Shown one piece after another: positions 32,509 to 40,744 of a stretch of 41,854 nt of DNA (positions within the stretch are counted from its first letter, which is position 1; every line of letters begins with the position of its first letter). A program made the translations under genes and the position numbers. Below the pieces are notes generated by a model. It worked only from the letters and a program-made list of their open reading frames with translations, had not been told where the DNA came from and ran no database searches. Source of the DNA: Deltaproteobacteria bacterium. GTDB taxonomy: Bacteria; Myxococcota; UBA727; VGSZ01. Location: assembly GCA_020850995.1 (NCBI GenBank), contig JADZDP010000114.1:1-41854 (forward strand). The letters run 5' to 3'.

Positions 32509-33114
32509 ATGGCACGCCTGAGCATGCTCATCGATCTGCGCACCTGCATCGGCTGTCACGCCTGCTCGGTGGCGTGCAAGGCGGAGTTCGACGTGCCGCT
32601 CGGCACCTTGCGCAACACCGTCAAGTACGTCGAGAACGGCCAGGCGCCACAGGCGCTGCGCCACTTCATCCCGGTGTTGTGCAACCACTGCGAGGACGCC
32701 CCCTGCACGCGCGTGTGCCCCTCGCGCGCGGTCATCCGCCTCGACGGTGGGCAGGTCGTCATCGACAAGGATCGCTGCCGCGGCAAGCAGGAATGCATCG
32801 AAGCCTGCCCCTACGGCGCCATCACCTTGCACCCCGACAGCCACAAGGCGCAGAAGTGCACCCTGTGCGTGCATCGCACCGAGCAGGGGCAGGCGCCCGC
32901 CTGCGTGGAGGCGTGCCCCACCAAGACGCGCATCTTCGGTGACCTCGACGATCCGGGCAGCGAGCTGGCGCGGCGCCTGGCCGCGACGCCGACCGTGGCG
33001 TGGAGGGAGCACGACGGCACGCGCCCCAAGGTGCGCTACGTGGACACGCGCGGGGCGCTGCCGCTCCTGGCCGAGCAGACCATGAACCCGCGCACGCAGA
33101 AGCAGCGTCGCTGA
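32509..33114 (+). CDS. Four-cluster ferredoxin subunit of a molybdoenzyme (DmsB/PhsB-like)
   Basis: A 201-residue electron-transfer subunit. Cysteine groups: C13, C16, C19, C23; C58, C61, C66, C70; C90, C96, C100; and C117, C120, C132, C136. In the third group the expected second Cys is Lys93 (C-R-G-K-Q-E-C), exactly where E. coli NarH has Trp in a three-Cys group that binds [3Fe-4S]. One cluster here is thus probably [3Fe-4S]. There is no signal peptide, so export would be with the Tat-borne catalytic subunit. The gene stands before the Mo subunit, 14 bases apart, and starts the operon. The natural electron donor or acceptor is unknown. Confidence 0.92.
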   Translation: MARLSMLIDLRTCIGCHACSVACKAEFDVPLGTLRNTVKYVENGQAPQALRHFIPVLCNHCEDAPCTRVCPSRAVIRLDGGQVVIDKDRCRGKQECIEACPYGAITLHPDSHKAQKCTLCVHRTEQGQAPACVEACPTKTRIFGDLDDPGSELARRLAATPTVAWREHDGTRPKVRYVDTRGALPLLAEQTMNPRTQKQRR

Positions 33115-33128
33115 ACGAGGAGCTCCAC

Positions 33129-35639
33129 ATGGATCTGAACCGCCGCGACCTCCTCCGCTTGGGCGCCGCCGCTGCTGCGTCGCTGAGCGCCGTTGGCTGC
33201 GCGGAGCTCACCGCCACGCGCCGCGCCGATCCCGCCGGCTGGGCCGGCAAGAGCACCGGCGCCATCACGCGCATCCCCACCATGTGCCAGTCGTGCACCA
33301 CGGCCTGCGGCGTGCTCGCCACCATCAAGGATGGGCGCCTCTTGCAGATCGTGGGCAACCCGGAAGACCCGAACAGCCGCGGCTCGGTGTGCGCCAAGGG
33401 GGTGGCGGGTCCCTCGATCCTCTACGATCCCTTCCGCGTGCTCTACCCGCTCCGTCGCGTGGGGCCGCGCGGCTCGGGGCAATGGAGGCGCATCACCTGG
33501 GAGGAGGCCTACGCGGAGATCGCGGACAAGCTGAAGGACATCCGCGAGCGCGGTCACCCCGAGGAATTCGCCTTCCAACAGGGGCGCAATCGCTCCGCCG
33601 ACATCATCAACCGCTTCCTCGACTCCTATGGGACGCCGTCGAGCTTCAATCACCGAGCCCTGTGCTCGGCCAATCGGCGCGCCGCGCTGCTCGCCACCGT
33701 GGGCGACAGCGACTGGGACCTCGGCGACTACGAGCACACCGACTACATCCTGAATTTCGGCTGCAACTGGACCGAGGCGATGCAGGGCCATATCCCCATC
33801 GTCACGCGCATCATGCAGGCACGCGCGAATCGCGGCGCCAAGATCGTCACCTTCGAGTCGCGCCTGTCGAACACCGCCGCCGTCTCCGACGAGTGGTTCT
33901 GCGTCAAGCCCGGCACCGACGGGCTCATCGCGCTGGCGCTGTCGCACGTCATTTGCACCGAGGGGCTGTGGAACAAGGCGTGGCTCGATCGCTGGTCGAA
34001 CTATCCGGCCGACGAGTACACACGGCACCTCGCGCCGTACACGCCCGAGCTCGCCGAGCGAGAGAGCGGCGTGCCCGCCGACACCCTGCGTCGCCTGGCG
34101 CGCGAGTTCGCGGCCAAGGCGCCGCGCTGCACCACCACCTCGGGCCGCGGCTCACACGCTCACTACAACGGCTTCTACAACGACCGCGCCATCACAGTGC
34201 TGAACGCGCTCGTGGGCAACATGGGGATGGAGGGCGGCTTCTGCTGGCATCCCCTGTCCACGTTCGACACCAAGAAGCAATTCCCCGAACCCGCGCCGGT
34301 ACCGCCGAAGCCCACGGCCAAGAGCGTCATCGCCGACGCCAAGCAGTGGCCGTTGGCCAACGCGTGGAACCGCATGAAGGTGGGCGAGATCGTCTACCTG
34401 TGGATCAAAGAGCGCCGGCAGAAGATCTCCGCGCTCATGACCTACAACACCGATCAGGCATGGTCGTGGCCCGAGATGCAGCTCGTGCAAGAGGTGTTGA
34501 AAGACGAGGAGCTGGTCCCCTTCCACTTCTGCCTCGACGTCATGATGTCGGAGACCGCGCACCTGGCGGATCTGGTGCTGCCGTGGACCACCTGGCTCGA
34601 GCGCTGGGACATCGACGCGCGGCCGCCGCTCGGCCTCATCGATTACGTGGGGATTCGTCAGCCGGTGGTGGCGCCGCTCGGCGAGTCGAAGGACGTGCGC
34701 GAGATCTTCCCCGAGCTGGCGCGTCGCATCGGCGGCGGCATGGAGCAGTACTTCCCCTGGGCCAGCGTGGAGGAGTACCTCGAACAGCGTTACGCGTCGG
34801 TGCCGGGGGGCTTCGCGTTTATGCGGCAGCATGGCGCATGGATCGACCCCGCGAAGAAGCCGAACTACCAGCCCTACGAGCGGCCGCTGGATGCCGAGGA
34901 GCTCGCAGGCTCGTCGACCGATCCGCAGTCCGGCGTCATCACCAAGGGTGAAGACCCCAAGACCAAGAAGCCCGCCGCCATCGGCATCGTGATGGACGGC
35001 GTCGCCGTACGGGGCTTCACGACACCCTCGCGCAAGCTCGAGGTGAAGAGCGAGGCCATCGTCGCGCTCGGACGTGGCGTCGACAAGGTCATCGAGCCCT
35101 TGCCCGTGTACCTCCCCATCCCTGACCTGGCGCAGGGCTTGGCTGACGATCAGCTCATCATGATCAGCTTCAAGTGGAACGTGCACAACGCGCACCGCAC
35201 TATGCAATCGAAGTGGCTCATGGAGATCGTGAGCTCGAACCCCGCCTGGATGCACCCGCGCACGGCCAAGCGCTTGGGCCTTTCGCAGGGCGACTGGATC
35301 GAGGTCACGGGCCACCGCCCCCGGGCCGGCGACGTACCGCGGGCCGACGGCTCGCCCGTGGGCTCACAGCGCACACGCGTGCACCTGACCGAGGGCGTGC
35401 ATCCCCAGGTGCTCGCCTTCTCGCACAACGCTGGCCGTTGGATGGGCGGGCCCATCGCCGCGCCGGGCAGCGCCGCTGACGCGTGGGTACCGGCGCCCGT
35501 CGGCGACCGCGACGCCGCCCGCGTCCCATGGCAGGACGCGCTGCGCGTACCGCAGAACAGCCTCATCCCCATCTACCCCGACCCCACCACCGGACAGCAG
35601 GCGTGGAACGACACCGTCGTGCGCGTGCGCAAGGCGTGA
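33129..35639 (+). CDS. Molybdopterin oxidoreductase catalytic subunit (DMSO reductase family)
   Basis: An 836-residue Mo/W-bisPGD enzyme. The N terminus has a Tat motif (NRRDLLRLG) and a hydrophobic stretch ending in AVGC (Cys24), so it may be a Tat-exported lipoprotein. A [4Fe-4S] site follows: C53, C56, C60 and C88 (CxxCxxxCx27C). Cys179 in NHRALCSANRR is in the place of the Cys that ligates Mo in thiosulfate, polysulfide, tetrathionate or arsenate reductases. Other landmarks are NFGCNWTEA, GRGSHAHYNG, LVGNMGMEGG and LADLVLPWTTWLERW. Which substrate is used cannot be told. GAGGAG precedes the ATG. No NrfD/PsrC-type membrane subunit is in the operon; a TorD-like chaperone gene overlaps its stop. 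Confidence 0.93.
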   Translation: MDLNRRDLLRLGAAAAASLSAVGCAELTATRRADPAGWAGKSTGAITRIPTMCQSCTTACGVLATIKDGRLLQIVGNPEDPNSRGSVCAKGVAGPSILYDPFRVLYPLRRVGPRGSGQWRRITWEEAYAEIADKLKDIRERGHPEEFAFQQGRNRSADIINRFLDSYGTPSSFNHRALCSANRRAALLATVGDSDWDLGDYEHTDYILNFGCNWTEAMQGHIPIVTRIMQARANRGAKIVTFESRLSNTAAVSDEWFCVKPGTDGLIALALSHVICTEGLWNKAWLDRWSNYPADEYTRHLAPYTPELAERESGVPADTLRRLAREFAAKAPRCTTTSGRGSHAHYNGFYNDRAITVLNALVGNMGMEGGFCWHPLSTFDTKKQFPEPAPVPPKPTAKSVIADAKQWPLANAWNRMKVGEIVYLWIKERRQKISALMTYNTDQAWSWPEMQLVQEVLKDEELVPFHFCLDVMMSETAHLADLVLPWTTWLERWDIDARPPLGLIDYVGIRQPVVAPLGESKDVREIFPELARRIGGGMEQYFPWASVEEYLEQRYASVPGGFAFMRQHGAWIDPAKKPNYQPYERPLDAEELAGSSTDPQSGVITKGEDPKTKKPAAIGIVMDGVAVRGFTTPSRKLEVKSEAIVALGRGVDKVIEPLPVYLPIPDLAQGLADDQLIMISFKWNVHNAHRTMQSKWLMEIVSSNPAWMHPRTAKRLGLSQGDWIEVTGHRPRAGDVPRADGSPVGSQRTRVHLTEGVHPQVLAFSHNAGRWMGGPIAAPGSAADAWVPAPVGDRDAARVPWQDALRVPQNSLIPIYPDPTTGQQAWNDTVVRVRKA

Positions 35640-36274
35640 GCGCGAACGACGCCACGGGCGCCACCATCGACGGCGCCGACACCCCCGATGCCCGCGCCGC
35701 GCGCGCGCAGTTGCTGGCGCTGTGCGCGCGCCTGTTGGCGGAAGAGGTGGACGCGCCCCTCCTGCGTGCGTTGGCGGACCCGCGCATGCGAGAGGCCATG
35801 GCGCCGCTCGACGTCGCCTTCATCGCTGGCGAGCTCCTCGCGCAGGGCGAGGAGCGCGCGCTCGAGGAGCTGGCCGCCGAGTACTGTCACTTGTTCGTGC
35901 TGCCCGGCGCGCCCTGCACGCCCTACCAGTCGGCGTTCACCGGAGCGGCGATGCTCGGCGCGCGCCATGCCGATCGCGTGGAGGAGGTGGCCGCGCTCCA
36001 TGGGCTCGCCATCACCCGGCCGGCGCGCGTCGCCACCAGCGATCACATCGCCGTGCAACTGGCGCTCCTGGCGGCCGCCCTCGGGCGCGGCCGCGCGGGG
36101 GAGCTCGCGGTCGCCGACGTGCTCGAACAATTGCTCTTGCCGTGGGCGCCGGCCTACTTCGAGGCGCTCGCCGGCGCCGCGCGCTTGCCCACCTGGCGGG
36201 CGGTGGCGCGCCTCGCGCCTGCGCTCTTGCACGCGGAGCTCGCGCCACCTGCGCGCGCATCGCTGGCGGTCTGA
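35636..36274 (+). CDS. TorD/DmsD-family molybdoenzyme chaperone
   Basis: A 212-residue, Ala-rich, all-helical cytosolic protein. The family signature is the middle segment EYCHLFVLPGAPCTPYQSAF, corresponding to the 'EYxxLF-xGP-xxPxPYES' pattern of TorD/NarJ proteins. These bind the Tat signal peptide of a Mo enzyme and hold it until cofactor and Fe-S subunit are in place. It starts on GTG overlapping the catalytic-subunit stop, which strongly supports that role. An Asp is present in the later helix (ATSDHIAVQLALL), as in family members. Confidence 0.88.
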   Translation: MSANDATGATIDGADTPDARAARAQLLALCARLLAEEVDAPLLRALADPRMREAMAPLDVAFIAGELLAQGEERALEELAAEYCHLFVLPGAPCTPYQSAFTGAAMLGARHADRVEEVAALHGLAITRPARVATSDHIAVQLALLAAALGRGRAGELAVADVLEQLLLPWAPAYFEALAGAARLPTWRAVARLAPALLHAELAPPARASLAV

Positions 36275-36323
36275 GGGCCGTCGTCGTCGCGTGCCCTGGG
36301 CACCTGTCGGGGACGGCGCGTCC

Positions 36324-36332
36324 TGCTAACGT
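36324..36332 (+). promoter_or_regulatory. Putative extended -10 before the SCP2-like gene
   Basis: TGCTAACGT ends nine bases before the ATG at 36342; TCCCGCCAC lies between, with no Shine-Dalgarno. It suggests that the last two genes can be transcribed separately from the molybdoenzyme genes. Confidence 0.45.
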
Positions 36333-36341
36333 TCCCGCCAC

Positions 36342-36686
36342 ATGGACCTCCCTCCCTTCCTCGTCGCGCTGCACGCGACCGTGCTCGAGAGCAGAGCAGC
36401 GCCCGCGCTCGCCGGCACTATCGCCGTCGGCGTGCGTCAAGACGGCGGCGCGCGCTGGTGGACCGCTAGCTTCGATGGCGGTGTGCGCGCCGCGCTCGAC
36501 GTGGAGCGCCCGGCCTCGCCGAGCGCGTGGCTCCTGCTCGGTAGGCGCAGCGCCGACGCCATCGTCGAGGGGCGGACGCCCCGCGCCTCCGACGTTGACG
36601 TGGGCGGGGACCTGGCGCTGCTCGATCGCTTCCTGGCGCGCTACGGCAGCGCGGTGCGTGCGTGGCAGACGCGAGGTGGCGCGTGA
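36342..36686 (+). CDS. Possible SCP2-like sterol/lipid-binding domain protein
   Basis: A 114-residue protein. The pattern GGARWWTASFDGG, then PSAWLLLGRRSADAIVEGR, then VDVGGDLALLDRFLARYG looks like the SCP2 fold, a small alpha/beta hydrophobic-cavity domain that binds lipids or acyl chains. The match is by overall pattern only. It sits 67 bases after the chaperone gene and overlaps the HD gene (GTGA). Function within or beside the molybdoenzyme operon is unclear. Confidence 0.55.
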   Translation: MDLPPFLVALHATVLESRAAPALAGTIAVGVRQDGGARWWTASFDGGVRAALDVERPASPSAWLLLGRRSADAIVEGRTPRASDVDVGGDLALLDRFLARYGSAVRAWQTRGGA

Positions 36687-37744
36687 CGCGCGTCGGACCG
36701 CCCGATCCCGCGGTGCTCAAGGCCTTCTCGGGGCACCTGATCGCGCAGCTCGAGTCGCGCCCCACGAAGAGCGCGGCCGATCACGCCGCCGCCATCGCCA
36801 TCGCCAAGGCGCGCACCGAGAGCGCGGCCGGCGTGGTGCTCTCGGCTGCGGAGGTGGCCGCGCTCCTCGAGGCCTCCAAGGCCATCGGCGTCACGGTGCG
36901 CAACGACTTTGGCACCAAGGTCAGCGAAGCGGATCTGGCGGCCTGCCAAGCGTTGCTCGAGGCCCGCGGCCTCAACGCCACCTTGGCCTTGGCCAACACC
37001 AAGGCCGGTCTGTCGTCGCTGCGGGGGGTGGTGGCGCAGAAGGGCGCGGTCAAGGCGAAGCTCGACGAGCTGGCCGCCGTGCCCATCGACGACGCCACGC
37101 GCGCGCGGCTGTGGCGCGTGCTCGAGGGCGAGCCCTTCGACGCCCGCGCCACCGTTGACTTCGTCACCCACGAGCTCGGCGGCGCCTCGGTGATGCAGGA
37201 GTGGATGGGCACCAAGGAGAACACCTCCCTCGGCACGCACACCGAGCAGGTCATCGATCGCTACCTCAAGGAGCGGCCCTTTCACGACGTCACGGTGCCA
37301 CCCGGCGTGCGCCTCGAGCCCATGATGCGCTGGATGCTCACGCTGCACGACATCGGCAAGCCGGCGGCGGTGGAGGGTGGCGATCGCGCCATGCAACACG
37401 CCTTCACCGCGCCGGTGCTGGTGGAGCTCTCGAAGAAGCTCGGCTTCTCCGAGCGCGAGATCGGGCTCATGCGCGCCATCGTCGACAACGACGCCATCGG
37501 CGAGACCTTGCACTGGAGCGTCAACCGCGATCTCGATGACGCAGCCAAAGAGCTGCGTGCGCTGGCGCGCGAGGTGGGCATGGGTCCCGCCGATTACTTC
37601 GAGCTGCAAGCGCTCTTCTACGTGTCGGACGCGGCGTCGTACCGCTTCTTGCTCGAGCGCATCTTCAGCACCGACGAGCGCGGCGCGCTCACGCTCACGA
37701 ACGAGAAGTTCGGCCAGCTCCGCGAGCGCGTCGCTCAGTCCTGA
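36683..37744 (+). CDS. HD-domain phosphohydrolase-like protein
   Basis: A 353-residue cytosolic protein from the GTG that overlaps the previous stop (GTGA); another GTG at 36662 is possible. The first half is helical and unclassified. The second half has the metal residues of an HD domain: H186 (GTHTEQV), H222-D223 (LHDIGKP), H239 and D316 (YVSDAASY). HD proteins hydrolyse nucleotides or phosphate esters. It is not an HD-GYP protein, since the GYP motif is missing. The substrate is unknown. It converges with the beta-helix lipoprotein gene, leaving three bases between the stops. Confidence 0.78.
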   Translation: MTRVGPPDPAVLKAFSGHLIAQLESRPTKSAADHAAAIAIAKARTESAAGVVLSAAEVAALLEASKAIGVTVRNDFGTKVSEADLAACQALLEARGLNATLALANTKAGLSSLRGVVAQKGAVKAKLDELAAVPIDDATRARLWRVLEGEPFDARATVDFVTHELGGASVMQEWMGTKENTSLGTHTEQVIDRYLKERPFHDVTVPPGVRLEPMMRWMLTLHDIGKPAAVEGGDRAMQHAFTAPVLVELSKKLGFSEREIGLMRAIVDNDAIGETLHWSVNRDLDDAAKELRALAREVGMGPADYFELQALFYVSDAASYRFLLERIFSTDERGALTLTNEKFGQLRERVAQS

Positions 37745-37747
37745 TAC

Positions 37748-39124
37748 TCAGGGAGCCTCGTAGGCCCCGTGATCGCGCACGCCGGCGCGCAGGTGCCCGT
37801 CGTAGTCGTAGATCTCGATGGACGATGGCGCGGCATCGATCGAAGGGGAGCCGCCCTGCAGGTGGAAGTCGTCGACGGCCACGAACTGCGGGTTGGCGTC
37901 GATGACGCTCCCGCCGGCGCCACCTTGCACGTTGGACTCGGTGAAGCTGCACAGGCCGCTGGCGGTGGTGCCGGAGCCGCGCACGATGAGGAAGGCGCCC
38001 GTCGCCGCCGCGTCGCAGCGGATCTGCGTGGGCTGCCCGTTGGTGGCCGAGTTGCTCACCACGGTGAGGTGCCGCAGGTAGGAGCTCGGATCGGGGCTGG
38101 TCTTCAGGTAGAGGCCGCCAAACTCGCTTCCCCCCGGGTCGCCCTTGCCGCAACTGACGATGACGGTGTTGCTGATGCCGAAGCTGGCGGTGTCGAGCTC
38201 GATGCCGCCGCCGGAGGCGTCATTGACGTAGCACGCGTCAACTCTGATGTCGGCGTTGTTCTTGGCCACGAGCCCCTTGCCGTTGCCCCGCGCGACGAGG
38301 CGGCAGCCCAGGAAGGTCGCGCTGGCGGCGTCGACCTCCACCGCATGCGTCGCCGAGGCGCCAGCCTGCACGGTCACGCCGATGAACACCGCGTCGGTAT
38401 CGCTGTCGATGACGTCGACGGCGGCGCCCGACGCTTCACCGATGATGGTCGTGGGCGCGCTTGGATCCTGTGCGACGATGGTGACGTCTCGATCGACGGT
38501 GAGCGTGCTGTTGTTGACCTTCCACCGCTCCGGCGAGAGGACCAGCACGCTTGCCGCGCCGCTGCTGACCGCGCTTTGGAGCGCGGCGCCGCGCGCGTCG
38601 TCGCTGCCGCCGGCGTTCACGTGGAGCAGGTCGGCCACGGGGAAGCACCAGCTCGGTCGGTGCCAGTAGCACTCGTAGTCGGTGTCGACCGCACACGAGC
38701 TGCAGCCGTCGCCACCCACCTGGTTGCCGTCGTCGCAAGCCTCGAGCGCGGAGAGGACACCGTCGCCGCAGCCAAGGTCGCCTTCGCCTTCGCCTTCACC
38801 CTCGCCTTCGCCTTCGCCTTCACCCTCGCCCTCGCCTTCGCCTTCGCCCTCGCCTTCGCCCTCGCCTTCGCCTTCGCCTTCGCCTTCGCCCTCACCCTCG
38901 CCCTCGCCCTCACCTTCGCCTTCGCCCTCACCTTCGCCTTCGCCCTCACCTTCGCCTTCGCCCTCGCCGCTCGGTGCCGCGTCGCCGCAGACGTTTGCGA
39001 TGCACACCTGGGGCGAGGCGCAGTCTTCGTCGACCGTGCAGCGATAGGCGACCGCGGTGGGCGGGCACGCTGGCAGCAGCGCGAGAGTGAGCGGTAGCAG
39101 CAGGCGCGCGCTGGCGACCGTCAT
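37748..39124 (-). CDS. Lipoprotein with Gly-Glu linker, Myxococcus Cys repeat and beta-helix
   Basis: A 458-residue surface lipoprotein. The signal peptide ends in LLPAC (Cys20). A short Cys module ([13 protein letters not shown]) is followed by a Gly-Glu linker of 63 residues, then a Myxococcus-type cysteine repeat ([23 protein letters not shown]). The C-terminal 270 residues look like a right-handed parallel beta-helix ([47 protein letters not shown]), a fold often used to bind polysaccharides. The last lines ([29 protein letters not shown]) are the usual end of choice-of-anchor beta-helix proteins. The Met at 39124 was chosen for the signal peptide; TGCTACAGT ends six bases upstream and there is no Shine-Dalgarno. 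Confidence 0.85.
   Translation of the reverse strand: MTVASARLLLPLTLALLPACPPTAVAYRCTVDEDCASPQVCIANVCGDAAPSGEGEGEGEGEGEGEGEGEGEGEGEGEGEGEGEGEGEGEGEGEGEGEGEGEGEGEGEGEGEGEGDLGCGDGVLSALEACDDGNQVGGDGCSSCAVDTDYECYWHRPSWCFPVADLLHVNAGGSDDARGAALQSAVSSGAASVLVLSPERWKVNNSTLTVDRDVTIVAQDPSAPTTIIGEASGAAVDVIDSDTDAVFIGVTVQAGASATHAVEVDAASATFLGCRLVARGNGKGLVAKNNADIRVDACYVNDASGGGIELDTASFGISNTVIVSCGKGDPGGSEFGGLYLKTSPDPSSYLRHLTVVSNSATNGQPTQIRCDAAATGAFLIVRGSGTTASGLCSFTESNVQGGAGGSVIDANPQFVAVDDFHLQGGSPSIDAAPSSIEIYDYDGHLRAGVRDHGAYEAP
38780..38968 (-). repeat. Gly-Glu coding repeat, 63 codons
   Basis: A 189-base tract of alternating Gly and Glu codons, mostly GGC with mixed GAA/GAG. It is the longer of two such tracts in the window and lies in the same place (after a short Cys module) in an otherwise unrelated lipoprotein. 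Confidence 0.92.
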
Positions 39125-39130
39125 GCTTTG

Positions 39131-39139
39131 ACTGTAGCA
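39131..39139 (-). promoter_or_regulatory. Putative extended -10 of the beta-helix lipoprotein gene
   Basis: On the minus strand TGCTACAGT ends six bases before the ATG at 39124 (CAAAGC between). No Shine-Dalgarno; leaderless transcript predicted. Confidence 0.45.
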
Positions 39140-39162
39140 CGCGCGCCACGCGCTGCCCCCGA

Positions 39163-39191
39163 GCGACCGCGCGCGCAAGTTGCGCGGTCGC
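39163..39191 (-). terminator. GC-rich hairpin after the SPFH gene
   Basis: GCGACCGCGC/GCGCGGTCGC is a perfect 10 bp stem with a 9-base loop, starting 23 bases after the stop of the SPFH gene. No T-run follows, so it is either a non-canonical terminator or a 3'-end stabiliser. Confidence 0.45.
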
Positions 39192-39214
39192 CCGTGGCCG
39201 TGGCTGGTGGAGAG

Positions 39215-40534
39215 CTACGCGCTCTTCGCCAGCTCCAGCACGGCGCCCACCGCCTGGGCGACCGTGGCGAAGGGGCTCGCGCCCTCACCGATGTGCGTCA
39301 CCTTCACCTCGCCGAACTTCTGTCCCACGGCGCTGGCCAGCTCGGGCAGCTTCTCGGCCATGCGCAGGCGCACGCGCGAGTCGACGAGGGTCTGCTCGGC
39401 CCTCGCCTTGGCCTGCAACACCGCGGCCTCGCTCTCGCCCTCGAGCTGCTTGAGGGTGGCCTCGGCGCGGCGCTGCTCGTCAATCAGGGCGAAGCGGGCG
39501 CGCTCGAGCTCGGCGCGCTTGTGCGCGGCCTCAGAAAGCACGGCGAAGGTGGCGAGCTCGGCCTCGGCCTCCTGTTTCTTCAGCTCCTCCATGCGCAGGG
39601 CCTTCTTCACCTGGGCCTCGCGCTCGGCGACCTCGATCTCGAGCTGACGTCGGCGCAGCGCTGCGGCCTCGAGCAGCTTGTGCTCCTCGAGCTCGCGCGC
39701 CACGCGCGCCTTGATCAGCTCCTCCTCGCGTTTGATCTCGAGCTCACGCTCCACGAGCTGCTTCTTGCTCTCGGCGATCACCAAGGCGGCCTGGATACGC
39801 GCCTCCTCGATGGCGCGCTGGCAAGCGGCCTCGCGCGCGGTCACCTCCTTCTCGGCCTCGGCGCGCGCCTCGCGCGCACGACGATCGAGGCCGACACGGA
39901 AGGGCGCCTGCATCTGCGCGAAGGTGGCGTCGGACAAGACGCGCACCTCCTGGATCTCGATGGTGTCGAGCACCACGCCCCAGCCCTGGCTGGTGACGTC
40001 GTCGGGGCGTCCCTCACCGCCCACCACGGGCGCGACCTCGAGCAAGAGCTCCTCGGCGATGGCGACCTTCCGCTTCTGCAAGCAGTCGTCGAGCGTGAGG
40101 TTGGCGATGAGGCGACGCGCGGCGCCCACGAACATCGATGTCAGCGTCTCCTCGAGCTTCTCTTGCGCGCGCTCGGGGAAAGAGAAGTTGAGCACGCGAT
40201 ACGCGATCTGCGGATCGGCGATGCGATAGACCGCCAGCCCCGTGACCTCGATACCCACCTTCTCGAGCGTGACCTGATCGGCCCTGAAGCGCAGCTGCTG
40301 CAGCGAGGTGGGGATGACGGCCACCGAGTCCCAGGGCCACTTGAAGCAGGTGGCGCCCTGGCCGCTCGTCGACAGCACGCGCCCGCGGCGCACGTGCACC
40401 AGGAACTCGGAGGGCTTGGCCGACACGAAGCCCCAGCGCTTCACCTTGTCTGGGTCCTCGACGGGGCGGCCGGCGCGCCACCCTTCGGTGACCTTGGGGC
40501 GATCAGTGAGGTGGATCTGCGCGGGCTTCGACAT
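39215..40534 (-). CDS. SPFH/band-7 domain protein (flotillin-like)
   Basis: A 439-residue protein. About 40-230 is an SPFH (band 7) domain (FLVHVRRGRVLSTSGQGATC, VAVIPTSLQQLRFRADQVTL, VTGLAVYRIADPQIAYRVL, AARRLIANLTLDDCLQKR, GVVLDTIEIQEVRVLSDATF). About 230-390 is a long Ala/Glu/Arg coiled coil like that of flotillins, and the C terminus has a short hydrophobic segment. Such proteins form membrane-associated scaffolds. There is no obvious membrane helix at the N terminus, so it is probably peripheral. AGGAGG precedes the ATG. A NfeD partner gene, common beside some SPFH genes, is not in the window. Confidence 0.88.
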   Translation of the reverse strand: MSKPAQIHLTDRPKVTEGWRAGRPVEDPDKVKRWGFVSAKPSEFLVHVRRGRVLSTSGQGATCFKWPWDSVAVIPTSLQQLRFRADQVTLEKVGIEVTGLAVYRIADPQIAYRVLNFSFPERAQEKLEETLTSMFVGAARRLIANLTLDDCLQKRKVAIAEELLLEVAPVVGGEGRPDDVTSQGWGVVLDTIEIQEVRVLSDATFAQMQAPFRVGLDRRAREARAEAEKEVTAREAACQRAIEEARIQAALVIAESKKQLVERELEIKREEELIKARVARELEEHKLLEAAALRRRQLEIEVAEREAQVKKALRMEELKKQEAEAELATFAVLSEAAHKRAELERARFALIDEQRRAEATLKQLEGESEAAVLQAKARAEQTLVDSRVRLRMAEKLPELASAVGQKFGEVKVTHIGEGASPFATVAQAVGAVLELAKSA

Positions 40535-40597
40535 GGTGGTCCTCCTTGGACACCACCAATCAAGCTGCGTGCCACCACGCGCCCGCGCTGCAGCGCC

Positions 40598-40631
40598 AAA
40601 AAGGAGCGCGGCGCCCCCTGGGGCGCCGCGC
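40598..40631 (-). terminator. Intrinsic terminator downstream of the last lipoprotein gene
   Basis: On the minus strand a stem of about 11-12 bp (GCGCGGCGCCC paired with GGGCGCCGCGC) is followed by TCC and TTTTT. It lies 147 bases after the stop at 40778 and 64 bases before the SPFH start, so it should separate the two genes. Confidence 0.75.
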
Positions 40632-40744
40632 CGTTATCGACCTGCTGTGCCGTTTTCGTGCGGCTCATCCCGAATGATCGATGATCAGCGACCAGCGGGA
40701 GCCGTCTTGGGTGGGGGGCCCGCGTCCGGCCTCGGCGGCTGCGG

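Noticed and set aside
36683..37744. HD protein as a c-di-GMP phosphodiesterase (HD-GYP)
   Set aside because: The HDIGKP segment is similar, but no GYP motif follows, so only the general HD superfamily is supported.
38780..38968. The Gly-Glu DNA repeat as a possible CRISPR or minisatellite
   Set aside because: No spacers exist, the unit is in frame with a lipoprotein gene, and synonymous variation shows it is coding.
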